DNA of 38,281 nt from a virus, in IMG/VR virus record IMGVR_UViG_3300044712_000961, positions 1 through 38,281 of that record. One strand, given 5' to 3'. Shown here in pieces: positions 1 to 7,071 of the stretch. Each line of letters begins with the position of its first letter. Position 1 is the stretch's first letter. The translations under genes and the position numbers were made by a program. Under the pieces are notes generated by a model. It searched no databases, had not been told where the DNA came from, and saw only the letters and a program-made list of their open reading frames with translations.

Positions 1-127
1 TGTTACTAGGAGAATAAAAATGACATCAAAAACAAAAAAAGCCAAGAAAACAATGACCAAGACTCAAAAAATGACACCTAAGCAAACGCCAAAAACCACT
101 CCGAAAAAGACAACGACAAAAAGCAAA
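1..127. repeat. Terminal direct repeat, copy 1 (circular-assembly overlap)
   Basis: These 127 bases are identical to 38155-38281. The length matches a common assembler k-mer and coding continues across the join, so this is best read as the overlap left when a circular graph is opened. A biological direct terminal repeat is less likely. The true circle is 38,154 bp. Confidence 0.95.
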
Positions 128-130
128 TAA
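20..130 (+). CDS. 36-aa Lys/Thr-rich basic peptide
   Basis: This tiny gene encodes 36 residues made almost entirely of Lys, Thr, Pro, Gln, Ser and Met, with no aromatic residue and no acidic residue. A clear AGGAG lies at 8-12, seven bases before ATG 20, and the stop overlaps the next start (TAATG at 128-132), which supports translation and coupling to the methyltransferase-like gene. It is the first gene of the rightward unit. The composition resembles disordered nucleic-acid-binding tails (histone-H1-like), but I recognise no family. A role in DNA or RNA binding is inference only. Confidence 0.6.
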   Translation: MTSKTKKAKKTMTKTQKMTPKQTPKTTPKKTTTKSK

Positions 131-1014
131 TGACAGAATTTAAAACTGAAAACGAGGCACTGGAATATTTCCATAAAAATCCAGTGCTTATCGATTTTGA
201 TTTAAATGCATTACTTAAGTATGCAAATGAACTGGTAAGGGCCGATGAAGCGCAAATGGCGCTTCGGATGCTTGAGACTTGTTTGCCTGGATTTTATAGA
301 GACAATCCGCCGTTGGCTGTTGTGGCTTTAAAGCATGAGATTTTATCGCGTATTAGTTTGCCATCTACATATGCCAATCACCATGAAGAGCAAAAGAATG
401 ATTTAAACATCATTCTTACAATGAAAAAAAGCTTACGTGGCGCTTTGATTATTGAAGATGTCAAAAGACTAAACAACAATGGATTAATTCCACAGATTGT
501 CGATTACGGGCCTGGCGAATATTGGCTTCCGATTATCCTAAAATCTGAAAACTTAAATTTTAAGTACTTACCAATCTATCTTGATCAAAACGCCTTTTCG
601 TCGATGCGACAATATTTTAATGACGTGCTTATCAGTACGCCAACGACCGATCAGCCGATTATGTATACGGCGTTAGAAATTATTGAACACCTTTGGAATG
701 AAAATGACATCGTGGCGGTAATAAATAGACTTAAAGTAGTACCTGATATAATTCACGTAAGTACGCCAAAATACACGTATAATGTACTTGTAAGAGATTG
801 GCGTGAAGAGATACCGGAATTAGGTCATTTACGTACGTATACGCCTAAGGAGTTTAGTGTACTACTACGCAGTATGTTTCCAATGCATCATCACACTTAT
901 ATAGATAGTAAGGTCATGCAAATGCGCATGGTCTACCAATTCACGCCTTTTCAATCGATTTTACAGACTAACCCACAGGACGTTTTAAATTCAGTCATGG
1001 AGACACTCAAATAA
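130..1014 (+). CDS. SAM-dependent methyltransferase-like protein, paralogue A
   Basis: The 294-residue protein looks like a class I methyltransferase of the type found in glycan clusters. Residues 1-85 form a helical N-terminal region. A glycine motif I-like stretch (IVDYGPGE) is at 123-130, EIIEHL at 183-188 is the post-motif found in many such enzymes, and STP at 211-213 precedes GHLRTYTPKEF at 232-242. The leftward protein at 30527-31339 matches it in the N-terminal region and in the E-x-x-E-H, STP and GH-x-R-x-YT-x-EF elements, so the two are paralogues. It is coupled to the 36-aa gene and followed directly by a GT2 gene, which suggests methylation of a sugar. Substrate unknown; the fold call is moderate. 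Confidence 0.65.
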   Translation: MTEFKTENEALEYFHKNPVLIDFDLNALLKYANELVRADEAQMALRMLETCLPGFYRDNPPLAVVALKHEILSRISLPSTYANHHEEQKNDLNIILTMKKSLRGALIIEDVKRLNNNGLIPQIVDYGPGEYWLPIILKSENLNFKYLPIYLDQNAFSSMRQYFNDVLISTPTTDQPIMYTALEIIEHLWNENDIVAVINRLKVVPDIIHVSTPKYTYNVLVRDWREEIPELGHLRTYTPKEFSVLLRSMFPMHHHTYIDSKVMQMRMVYQFTPFQSILQTNPQDVLNSVMETLK

Positions 1015-1791
1015 ATGACATTACCTAAGGTCTCAATCATCATTACGGCATTCAATAAAGACCACAAACGGTACTTAGATGCGTGTGTGGCATCGGTTAA
1101 AAATTTAAATTATCCAAAAGAGCTTTTAGATGTCTCGATTGTAAGTCATGTTGAATACAATCCAACTTATCCAGACACCAAAACCATAAATTTTCCAGAC
1201 AAAAATTATCATAATCCTGCGGCCTTAAATCGTGGGTTTAGAGAAGCCGATCCCGATTCGAAATTCTTTTTGATGCTTAACGATGACACGATTGTAACTA
1301 AAAATTCTTTAAAAAATATGATCAGTGTTGCAGTAGATGAAAATTTAATCGTTGGGCCAATCGCTCCATGCGATAACTATTGGCTCTACTATTTGCATTT
1401 CTCGTTTGCCTCAAACAATGAATTTATCGGCCTAAGTGAGCGCTTTTATAAGTATGAGCACTTAGCGCCTTACATTAACGATCTAATGAATGCTGAAAGT
1501 CATTATCCAAAAGGCCTTTTGTTTCAGCCCTTCCTTTGCCTATTCGCCCACTTAGTCCCAAGAAAAGTATGGAACGCCGTTGGTGAATTCGATGAGAATT
1601 TCAAAACTGGCCAAGACGATGTTGATTATTGTTGGCGTGCACGAAACAAAGGTTTTTTAAGTGCAGTTGCCTTAGATAGTTTCATTTTCCACTTTGGCGG
1701 TATTAGTAGTGATAAAGGAATTGACCAAGCCACACGCCAAGCGAATCAGGCTTATTTTAAAGAAAAATGGGGAGTCGCTCCGCCATGCTAG
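1015..1791 (+). CDS. GT2 family glycosyltransferase
   Basis: This 258-residue protein has the GT-A fold hallmarks of family 2. The N-terminal strand VSIIITAFN is at 6-14, NDDT at 89-92 is the metal/nucleotide-sugar DxD-like motif, GEFDENF is at 190-196, and DDVDYCWR at 201-208 is the acidic acceptor-site motif, followed by HFGG near 226. It would transfer a sugar from a nucleotide-sugar donor in the cytoplasm. The start abuts the stop of the methyltransferase-like gene (TAA-ATG), so the two are probably co-translated. Acceptor unknown: virion protein, host surface glycan or DNA base are all possible, with the operon partner favouring a glycan. Confidence 0.88.
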   Translation: MTLPKVSIIITAFNKDHKRYLDACVASVKNLNYPKELLDVSIVSHVEYNPTYPDTKTINFPDKNYHNPAALNRGFREADPDSKFFLMLNDDTIVTKNSLKNMISVAVDENLIVGPIAPCDNYWLYYLHFSFASNNEFIGLSERFYKYEHLAPYINDLMNAESHYPKGLLFQPFLCLFAHLVPRKVWNAVGEFDENFKTGQDDVDYCWRARNKGFLSAVALDSFIFHFGGISSDKGIDQATRQANQAYFKEKWGVAPPC

Positions 1792-2372
1792 TCGGTAAAC
1801 GATTTAATTATCTAACCGTAGCCGAAGAGCCGATTGGGCCAAAGATGCTTTGCGCTTGTGATTGCGGCACTAGAAAAGTCATAAACAAATACGCCGTTTT
1901 TCATGGGCATACAAAATCGTGTGGTTGTTTAGGCAGGCGAGTTACGGCTGAAAGGCAAACCGTTCACGGCATGTCCAATGATCCTGTTTACATGAGCTGG
2001 AAAAAGATGCTTAGCCGCTGCAATTCGCCTAAGGCTAAAGACTATAAATGGTACGGCGGGATCGGTATCACCGTTTCAGAATCGTGGCACAAATTCGAAA
2101 ACTTCATTAACGATATGGGAATGCGGCCAAAGGGAATGGTGCTAGACCGCATTGATCATACCAAAGGCTATTCAAAAGAAAATTGCCAATGGACTACTAA
2201 GCTAGAGCAAAACAATAGAGTTAGACGAAATCGCATTTTAACAATAAATGGTCAGCAGATCACGATGGCTAATGCGGCTAGAAAATATAAAATTCCTTAT
2301 TACACTTTACGCTCTAGAATTCACATTCTAAAATGGGATCATGAAAAAGCCGTTAACACACCGGCAAAATAA
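1785..2372 (+). CDS. HNH/AP2-like DNA-binding protein (homing-endonuclease type)
   Basis: From ATG 1785 the product is 195 residues. An N-terminal zinc-ribbon-like segment has CACDCG at 23-28 and CGC at 46-48. The middle carries the conserved phage pattern WYGG (89-92), DRIDH (121-125) and NCQWT (133-137), seen in HNH- and AP2-linked free-standing homing endonucleases. The C terminus (about 158-180) looks like a helix-turn-helix. ATG 1785 is preferred over ATG 1767 because the family typically starts with a VGKRF-like sequence and GGGGAG lies ten bases upstream. The gene overlaps the GT2 stop. It is probably a selfish DNA-binding or nicking protein; catalysis cannot be shown from sequence. 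Confidence 0.7.
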   Translation: MLVGKRFNYLTVAEEPIGPKMLCACDCGTRKVINKYAVFHGHTKSCGCLGRRVTAERQTVHGMSNDPVYMSWKKMLSRCNSPKAKDYKWYGGIGITVSESWHKFENFINDMGMRPKGMVLDRIDHTKGYSKENCQWTTKLEQNNRVRRNRILTINGQQITMANAARKYKIPYYTLRSRIHILKWDHEKAVNTPAK

Positions 2373-2375
2373 ATA

Positions 2376-2462
2376 ATGACGGAACTAGAAGAAATATTAG
2401 CCTTCATTCTTATGTGGTTAATTTTGTTCTGGATTATCTGCGTTTTTTGCCAATTCAACTAA
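2376..2462 (+). CDS. 28-aa single-span membrane peptide
   Basis: A short ORF begins four bases after the previous stop and encodes 28 residues: an acidic N terminus (ELEE at 3-6) followed by a continuous hydrophobic segment of about 18 residues rich in Ile, Leu, Trp and Phe. The composition is what a one-pass membrane peptide would have, and placement in the operon suggests reinitiation. There is no convincing Shine-Dalgarno site and no recognised family. It may not be expressed. Confidence 0.4.
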   Translation: MTELEEILAFILMWLILFWIICVFCQFN

Positions 2463-2505
2463 AGCCCAGTTGACTTGTGTCTATCAAAAGGCGTGCAATC
2501 TTTTA

Positions 2506-2991
2506 ATGACTAACAATCCAAAAGACAGAGCACGTAAAGCTTTAGAAAATTACTATACAAAACAAATAAAAAAATCTGGTCCGCCAAAGAAGAACCGTAA
2601 ACCAGAAAAAGAAGTCGCCAAATGGTGCATGGACTGGATGCGCTCTCAAGATTGGTCTGTACAGATCGTAGAATCTAAAAACACCTATAACCCACAAGCT
2701 GGTAGATGGGTTTCGTCATCGACCAAAGCCGGCACCGCAGATTGTCTTGGCACACTACCAAGTGGTACTTTCGTTGCCATTGAATTTAAATCGCCTGGGC
2801 GCTTAAGCACTTTCAATGCTGATAAAAATGTACGCCAACGCGATTACATCATTGAAAAAATCCATACATATTCTTTTGCCTGTGTAGTCGATAGCGTTGC
2901 GCGCTTAAAAGAAATCTATGATGCGTATGTGTCAGCGCTAGAAGTTTCTAAAGACAAAGCTAAAAATGTCCTCTTAAATTATCTACCTTAA
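2506..2991 (+). CDS. VRR-NUC domain nuclease
   Basis: From ATG 2506 the product is 161 residues; an upstream TTG at 2470 would add 12 more. A basic N terminus is followed by a PD-(D/E)XK-type VRR-NUC fold: a GTADCLG element, then AIEFKSPG supplying the E-x-K catalytic pair, then QRDYI and a C-terminal VDSVARL strand-helix. Stand-alone VRR-NUC proteins in phages are usually placed in replication and recombination as structure-specific nucleases, such as Holliday-junction or flap processing. The gene lies directly before the primase-helicase and ends at a hairpin, consistent with a DNA-metabolism role. The domain call is good; the exact DNA substrate is unknown. Confidence 0.8.
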   Translation: MTNNPKDRARKALENYYTKQIKKSGPPKKNRKPEKEVAKWCMDWMRSQDWSVQIVESKNTYNPQAGRWVSSSTKAGTADCLGTLPSGTFVAIEFKSPGRLSTFNADKNVRQRDYIIEKIHTYSFACVVDSVARLKEIYDAYVSALEVSKDKAKNVLLNYLP

Positions 2992-3002
2992 AGAAAAATA
3001 AA

Positions 3003-3040
3003 AAAGCCCATTTAAACCAGCAGTAATTTAAATGGGCTTT
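3003..3040. terminator. Hairpin terminator, U-tract strongest on the minus strand
   Basis: Perfect 14-bp arms (3003-3016 and 3027-3040, AAAGCCCATTTAAA and its complement) flank a 10-base loop just after the nuclease gene. On the plus strand only three T follow. On the minus strand the hairpin is followed by a long T-rich tract, complementary to the A-run at 2993-3006. It could stop rightward readthrough and would also stop leftward antisense transcripts coming from the primase region. Confidence 0.7.
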
Positions 3041-3092
3041 ACGCAAACTAAAACAACTGAGGATATACAGTGAATAATAGCAGATCAAATTT

Positions 3093-3108
3093 AAACTACC
3101 GATAGTTT
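3093..3108. promoter_or_regulatory. Small palindrome upstream of the primase-helicase gene
   Basis: AAACTA-CCGA-TAGTTT forms perfect 6-bp arms with a 4-base centre, 49 bases upstream of the primase-helicase start. The rest of the 2992-3156 spacer holds only the hairpin terminator and AT-rich DNA; I could not settle on -35/-10 boxes. An operator is possible. Confidence 0.3.
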
Positions 3109-3156
3109 CTAAGCAAACCAAAAACACTAGCACTAGGGGATATGGGGTAAAGCGTT

Positions 3157-5337
3157 ATGGGTTTTGAAGATATTCGTAATGAAATGTTAAATAAGGGTTT
3201 AAGTCCAAATGAACTTATAGCCGATGGCACAATCAAAAGATTTAAAGCAAACGCCGATGATCATGGCAAAGCCGGTTGGTACATCGGATACCAAAACAAA
3301 ACGAATTCCGGCGATGACTACTTCGTTTTTGTTTATGGCAATTTTAAAACTGGCGAACGTTACACGTCTCGGCCAAACAAAAAACTAGGCCCAGATGAAC
3401 AAGCACAAATTAAAAAGCAACTTAAAGAAATAAGCCGAAAGGCCAATGAAGAAAAAGAAAAAGGCCAAATAGAAGTTGCGAGAAAAATATCCTATGAGTG
3501 GAATGGCAAACAACTTTCGCTTCCGTCACTCTACATTCAAAACAAAAAAATCAGCGATGATGTGTTGGCCAAAAGTGATATTAGATTTGATATCATTGAC
3601 GGCGAAAACGTTTTGCTAATTCCCGTTATCGATGTCGATGGGCAGATTTGGTCAGTTCAAAAAATTTGGCCAGATGGCTCAAAGCGGTTTGAAACAGGTG
3701 GAAAAATTAAAGGATGCTTTATGAGCATCGGTTATTTGGAAGAAACCGCTCCAATTTATCTTTGCGAGGGATACGCAACCGGAAGCTCAATTTATCAAGC
3801 CACCAATGGTTTTGTGGTTTGCGCATTAAGCGCTAATAATATGGAGCCGGTTGCGCGTGACCTTTTAAAAGCGCATCCAAATCGCAAGTATATTGTTTGC
3901 GGTGATGATGACCGTTTTGGCCAATCCAATGCCGGACGCAAAGGCGCACTTGGCGCTGCTAAAATATTAAACGCTAAATGCGTTTTTCCAAAATTTGATG
4001 ATGGCATTAGTGGCACCGACTTTAATGATATGCACATAGCCTCTGGGTTAAAGGCAGTAGCCGATGTCATTTTTGATGATGTTGGCGCCGCGCAAGATGA
4101 GTACAGTCTTTACAAAGAATTTTTTGAAAAGAAATTTAAAGGAGCTAAAAAAGACATCATCTCTCGCGAATTCCTATGGCTAGATCATGGTCTTTGGCAG
4201 TCGCCACTTAATTGGCTTGATGCAATTAAGTCATATGCAATTGATGAAAACCTTAATCATTCAAAAATCCAATTCCATCTTCAAAGATACATTTCAGAAT
4301 TACCGTATGAGCCGTTAATGAATATTCCTGAATGGGATGGAGAAGATCGGATTGCCGCTTTAGAGCCCTTTATAAAACTTAAAGGCCAGCCGTGGTCCGT
4401 ATTTGAAGATGCTTTTAAAGAGTGGGGAGCCAACGTCTTTAGGCGGCTATTCGATGAAGGTGCACAAAATAGATGCATAATTTTAAAAGGCACTCAAGGG
4501 CTTGGCAAAGACCGACTGCTTAATAGCCTTTTAAGTGGCTTTAAGCCTTACTATTCAAAATTCTCCACTAACCGTGATGAAAGGGCCATTTGGGATCAGG
4601 TGACTGGCAATTTGGTCTTACATATTGAAGAGTTTGATCAAACTGGCTCTATGTCAGTGGCCTTTTTAAAGGATTTGATTACCCGCGATTACGCTACATA
4701 TAGGTCAGCATTTGAACGCAAAAACCTAACGCGTAAGTGCCATGGAAGCTTCATTTCAACTGTCAATATTGACTCAATCTTGCGTGATGAGACTGGAAAC
4801 AGGCGTTTTGCGGTATTTGAGATCGAACATATTGATTGGGACTATCCAAAGGATATTGGGCTTCAGGTTATGGCTCAATTCCATGCCCTCTATTTGCAAG
4901 GCTATAAGGCTAAACCAGAAACATGGCTAGCCGTTACTGAAGGTAATATTCAGTTTGAACAAGTCGATATCGTCCCTGAGCTATTGGAAATATGGGATGA
5001 GAGATTAAAGACCATGATGACTTTTGGGGATCGCGATTTGTCGTTCACTCTTGTTGCGCCAGTGGTGTCTGATTTATGCAAAATCAGTGGGTGGAAAACC
5101 AAAACAATTTTGTCGATTTTGAAGGTCAATAATAGATCCAAAAAAACAAAGAATGGGGCGCGTTATTGGCCCAAAAAAGAGGGTGACCGATCGACCACCG
5201 AAAACAATGTGGTGACCGGACAATTTACGGCTGCCCGTAGCGTCAAGAATTATGCGCCGCAGGGTGACCGGACACCCAATGACATCGGTCACCCGATCGG
5301 TCACCACTTAACCAGTGAAGATGACTTACCTTTTTAG
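3157..5337 (+). CDS. Toprim primase plus VapE-type superfamily 3 helicase
   Basis: This 726-residue protein joins a primase-like Toprim half to a virulence-associated-E helicase half. In the Toprim part CEG (203-205), GDDD (249-252) and DFND (288-291) are the acidic metal-binding motifs. In the helicase part EWDGEDRI (392-399) precedes Walker A GTQGLGKDR (445-453), Walker B-like HIEEFD (489-494) and the TGNRRF arginine region (546-551). It would prime and unwind phage DNA at the origin. The last ~50 residues look low-constraint and repetitive (GDR, VTG, GHP), because the DNA here carries repeated GGTGACC motifs. No DNA polymerase gene is present, so the host polymerase is probably recruited. 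The start follows a G-rich stretch rather than a classical Shine-Dalgarno site. Confidence 0.9.
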   Translation: MGFEDIRNEMLNKGLSPNELIADGTIKRFKANADDHGKAGWYIGYQNKTNSGDDYFVFVYGNFKTGERYTSRPNKKLGPDEQAQIKKQLKEISRKANEEKEKGQIEVARKISYEWNGKQLSLPSLYIQNKKISDDVLAKSDIRFDIIDGENVLLIPVIDVDGQIWSVQKIWPDGSKRFETGGKIKGCFMSIGYLEETAPIYLCEGYATGSSIYQATNGFVVCALSANNMEPVARDLLKAHPNRKYIVCGDDDRFGQSNAGRKGALGAAKILNAKCVFPKFDDGISGTDFNDMHIASGLKAVADVIFDDVGAAQDEYSLYKEFFEKKFKGAKKDIISREFLWLDHGLWQSPLNWLDAIKSYAIDENLNHSKIQFHLQRYISELPYEPLMNIPEWDGEDRIAALEPFIKLKGQPWSVFEDAFKEWGANVFRRLFDEGAQNRCIILKGTQGLGKDRLLNSLLSGFKPYYSKFSTNRDERAIWDQVTGNLVLHIEEFDQTGSMSVAFLKDLITRDYATYRSAFERKNLTRKCHGSFISTVNIDSILRDETGNRRFAVFEIEHIDWDYPKDIGLQVMAQFHALYLQGYKAKPETWLAVTEGNIQFEQVDIVPELLEIWDERLKTMMTFGDRDLSFTLVAPVVSDLCKISGWKTKTILSILKVNNRSKKTKNGARYWPKKEGDRSTTENNVVTGQFTAARSVKNYAPQGDRTPNDIGHPIGHHLTSEDDLPF

Positions 5338-5475
5338 TATAGGTGACCTGATGACCTGTATATTATATAAAGTAAACTATTTTCCTAAAAAAAGGGAATC
5401 CAATTGGAAAGGCTATTTTGGGTAGTATTTATAGGAATTAAGAAAATACCGTTTTGATCGGTCACTCCGGTCACC
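5182..5475. repeat. Iteron-like GGTGACC array, putative replication origin
   Basis: GGTGACC occurs at 5182, 5211, 5263 and 5342 on the plus strand. Its complement GGTCACC occurs at 5287, 5299 and 5469, with a one-mismatch copy at 5460. Flanks are shared (consensus near GGGTGACCGGA). The array covers the end of the primase-helicase gene and the spacer after it; an AT-rich stretch (about 5355-5458) lies between the last two clusters, as a DNA-unwinding element would. P4-like phages also have a primase-helicase that binds short iterons. The origin function is inferred. Confidence 0.6.
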
Positions 5476-5503
5476 CTTACTTTTGATGGATTTTCTTTAT
5501 AGT

Positions 5504-5525
5504 TTGGACGCTTTGTGTTAACATT
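5504..5525. promoter_or_regulatory. Repeated upstream element, copy 1
   Basis: GACGCTTTGTGTTAACATT here recurs as GACGCTTTGTGTCAAGATT at 6212-6230 (17 of 19 identical). Both copies lie just upstream of rightward small genes. Read on the minus strand, both give TTRACA followed by CAAAGCGTC, where TTRACA resembles a -35 box. Whether it is a promoter or a repressor site is open. Confidence 0.4.
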
Positions 5526-5531
5526 CTAAAA

Positions 5532-5714
5532 GTGAGCAAAGAAAAGTGGGAACAAACTTTGATAGAAGCAGACTTAAGCAAGGATCCGTTTACTGCTGAG
5601 ATGCAGCTCATTTACATGGATCAAAAACCCACCAATGAGATATTGAAAGCCATTTTCAATTTGAAGAAGTTGATTATTTTTGAGGCATTCCAAAAAACTG
5701 AAGGTAGCGACTAA
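5532..5714 (+). CDS. Hypothetical 60-aa protein
   Basis: A GTG-started ORF encodes 60 residues, acidic and then amphipathic, with a hydrophobic helix near residues 38-52 (ILKAIFNLKKLIIFEAF). I recognise no domain. Immediately upstream lies the repeated GACGCTTTGTGT element, but there is no Shine-Dalgarno site. Its 3' end overlaps the convergent lipoprotein gene by four bases. The reading frame is plausible rather than proven. Confidence 0.4.
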   Translation: MSKEKWEQTLIEADLSKDPFTAEMQLIYMDQKPTNEILKAIFNLKKLIIFEAFQKTEGSD

Positions 5715-6181
5715 AGACAAAGAATTTCTTCTAGCGGCTGATTAAACGTCACATCAGCCGTGTGCTTATAATAAAAGCAATGAAGTCCACCATATTGCTC
5801 ACCGCCATCATAGGTGGACTCTAATAGGGTCAGCCCATTATCGAATAGGTGTGAGCCGGTGGGCATATAGCTATAGACCACATAGCCATCAGGTACGCCA
5901 TTAAGGTCTAAGGCCGATTTGCCAGTGCAGCTAAATTCGCTATGGCCGTCATCAGATACGGCATAGGCGCAATCCATCTTTGGGTAAGTACCGCATTCAA
6001 ATACCTGAGCATTGAGCGTACCCCATTGCCTAAACGCGTACGAGCCCGTCTGAGGTGCGGCACATCCAGATGGAGCTGATAGGGCTGCTTCACCATTAGC
6101 GCTTGATGGTGGGGCTTTAGCGCAGTTTACAAGGCATGTGCTTAAAAATAAGACAAGGAGAGTCAAAATAAGCTGGTTCAT
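5711..6181 (-). CDS. Phage-encoded lipoprotein
   Basis: From ATG 6181 the product is 156 residues with a lipoprotein signal: a hydrophobic core at 4-18 and the lipobox Leu-Val-Asn-Cys with Cys20 as the acylated residue. The mature part contains several further cysteines (for example near FECG, MDCAY and FSCTG), suggesting disulphides in the periplasm or on the outer membrane. GAGG lies five bases before ATG 6181, preferred over GTG 6187. The gene runs against its rightward neighbours. Phage lipoproteins expressed alone often alter the cell surface (superinfection exclusion or receptor masking); that role is inference, and no family was recognised. Confidence 0.7.
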   Translation of the reverse strand: MNQLILTLLVLFLSTCLVNCAKAPPSSANGEAALSAPSGCAAPQTGSYAFRQWGTLNAQVFECGTYPKMDCAYAVSDDGHSEFSCTGKSALDLNGVPDGYVVYSYMPTGSHLFDNGLTLLESTYDGGEQYGGLHCFYYKHTADVTFNQPLEEILCL

Positions 6182-6210
6182 GTACACCTCGACTTTTATC
6201 TTGCTTTATT

Positions 6211-6230
6211 AGACGCTTTGTGTCAAGATT
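6211..6230. promoter_or_regulatory. Repeated upstream element, copy 2, in a divergent spacer
   Basis: Second copy of the GACGCTTTGTGT-AA-ATT element, between the leftward lipoprotein gene (start 6181) and the rightward zinc-finger gene (start 6247). On the minus strand it contains a consensus TTGACA, with GATAAA about 20 bases further on, a possible lipoprotein promoter with a long spacer. Confidence 0.4.
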
Positions 6231-6246
6231 ATTGAAGAGGTGGCAA

Positions 6247-6483
6247 ATGAAGAACAATCAATTTAGATGCAGCTGTTGCAATGAAGTAAAATCGACTAAA
6301 ACCATGGTTATGATCCCATGGGCAAGATCTAGAAAACATTATGAATTAAAAAGGAGTGGGACAGACACAACGCAAATGGTAGGCGTATGCAAAAAGTGCG
6401 CGTCACTGCAGGATCCAAATGAAACAGGACGGGCGCTGATCAGAAGAATGGAGTACATTCAGATGCTACAAGCGGTACTTTGA
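6247..6483 (+). CDS. Small zinc-finger-like protein
   Basis: ATG 6247 is chosen because GAGG lies seven bases upstream. It gives a 78-residue basic protein. Cysteines occur as CSCC (8-11) and as CKKC around 48-51, enough for one four-cysteine zinc site, with an Arg/Lys-rich region between and a helical C terminus. Such small proteins in phages often bind nucleic acid or host RNA polymerase; nothing here identifies a target. The next gene starts with TTG overlapping its TGA stop. Confidence 0.6.
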   Translation: MKNNQFRCSCCNEVKSTKTMVMIPWARSRKHYELKRSGTDTTQMVGVCKKCASLQDPNETGRALIRRMEYIQMLQAVL

Positions 6484-6806
6484 GTATTATGATTGGCCCA
6501 AAAAAGTACAGCTTCGAGATTGATATTAGCTCATGGGCCGATAGCGGCCTAATTGATGCCAAACCCTATTGGCTTGGATGGGACTGCGCTTACGCTGAAG
6601 GTAATTCGTTGGATGAGTTATTGGATAATGCTCAATTGACCACCAGTGATCAGGATGGTGGTGAAGGACCAACTTATACTAGTGGCGATTTGTCTGATGC
6701 AAAGTTTGAAAGTTTAAAGGGTTTTATTAAAGACGCTATGGATAAGCAGCATGACCGCAGACGCGGTAAGTTTAGAGTAATTTCTGGTCTCCAATCTGAA
6801 GGATAA
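6480..6806 (+). CDS. Hypothetical 108-aa protein
   Basis: A TTG start overlapping the preceding TGA (TTGA) gives 108 residues; ATG 6489 is an alternative three codons in. The protein is acidic in the middle (DELLDNAQ, DQDGGEGP) and basic at the C terminus (DRRRGK). I recognise no domain. Its last 35 bases overlap the convergent metalloprotease-like gene. It probably forms an operon with the zinc-finger gene. Confidence 0.5.
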   Translation: MSIMIGPKKYSFEIDISSWADSGLIDAKPYWLGWDCAYAEGNSLDELLDNAQLTTSDQDGGEGPTYTSGDLSDAKFESLKGFIKDAMDKQHDRRRGKFRVISGLQSEG

Positions 6807-7071
6807 ATGCCGATAACGTTTGAGCAATCATTTCATTAGCATCACGGCTCGTGAATTCGTGAACGCCACTTTCAAACATATATGCATGTACAAGCTCATG
6901 CCAAAGCGCACGTTTAAAAGCCTTTTTGTTATCTTTTAAATTCTCATCGATCAATATCAAATACATATCAGGGTAAGTCATGCCCTCAGCGTTTTCTGTT
7001 TCAATTAAGCCTTTGGCAAATTTAATTTCGTAAACTTCAGTCAAAACCTTTATCTTTTTAGGCAATTTCAT
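6772..7071 (-). CDS. HExxH metalloprotease-like protein (ImmA/SprT-like)
   Basis: The 99-residue protein contains ALWHELVHAY, where HELVH (58-62) is a zincin metal-binding motif, preceded by a small beta-rich segment and followed by an acidic helix (ANEMIAQTL). Size and layout match short ImmA/IrrE- or SprT-like peptidases common in phages and mobile elements. ImmA-type enzymes cleave phage or ICE repressors; SprT-type act on DNA-protein crosslinks. No repressor gene is visible here. Its ATG overlaps the stop of the upstream HNH gene (ATGA), so the two form a leftward pair antisense to the packaging unit. Confidence 0.72.
   Translation of the reverse strand: MKLPKKIKVLTEVYEIKFAKGLIETENAEGMTYPDMYLILIDENLKDNKKAFKRALWHELVHAYMFESGVHEFTSRDANEMIAQTLSAFILQIGDQKLL

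Noticed and set aside
1-127. Biological direct terminal repeat
   Set aside because: The length equals a common assembler k-mer, the ends fall within a small gene, and the circle reads continuously; assembly overlap is simpler.
5351-5425. 24-aa ORF in the spacer after the primase-helicase
   Set aside because: No ribosome site, low-complexity AT-rich DNA, and overlap with the iteron/origin candidate make coding unlikely.
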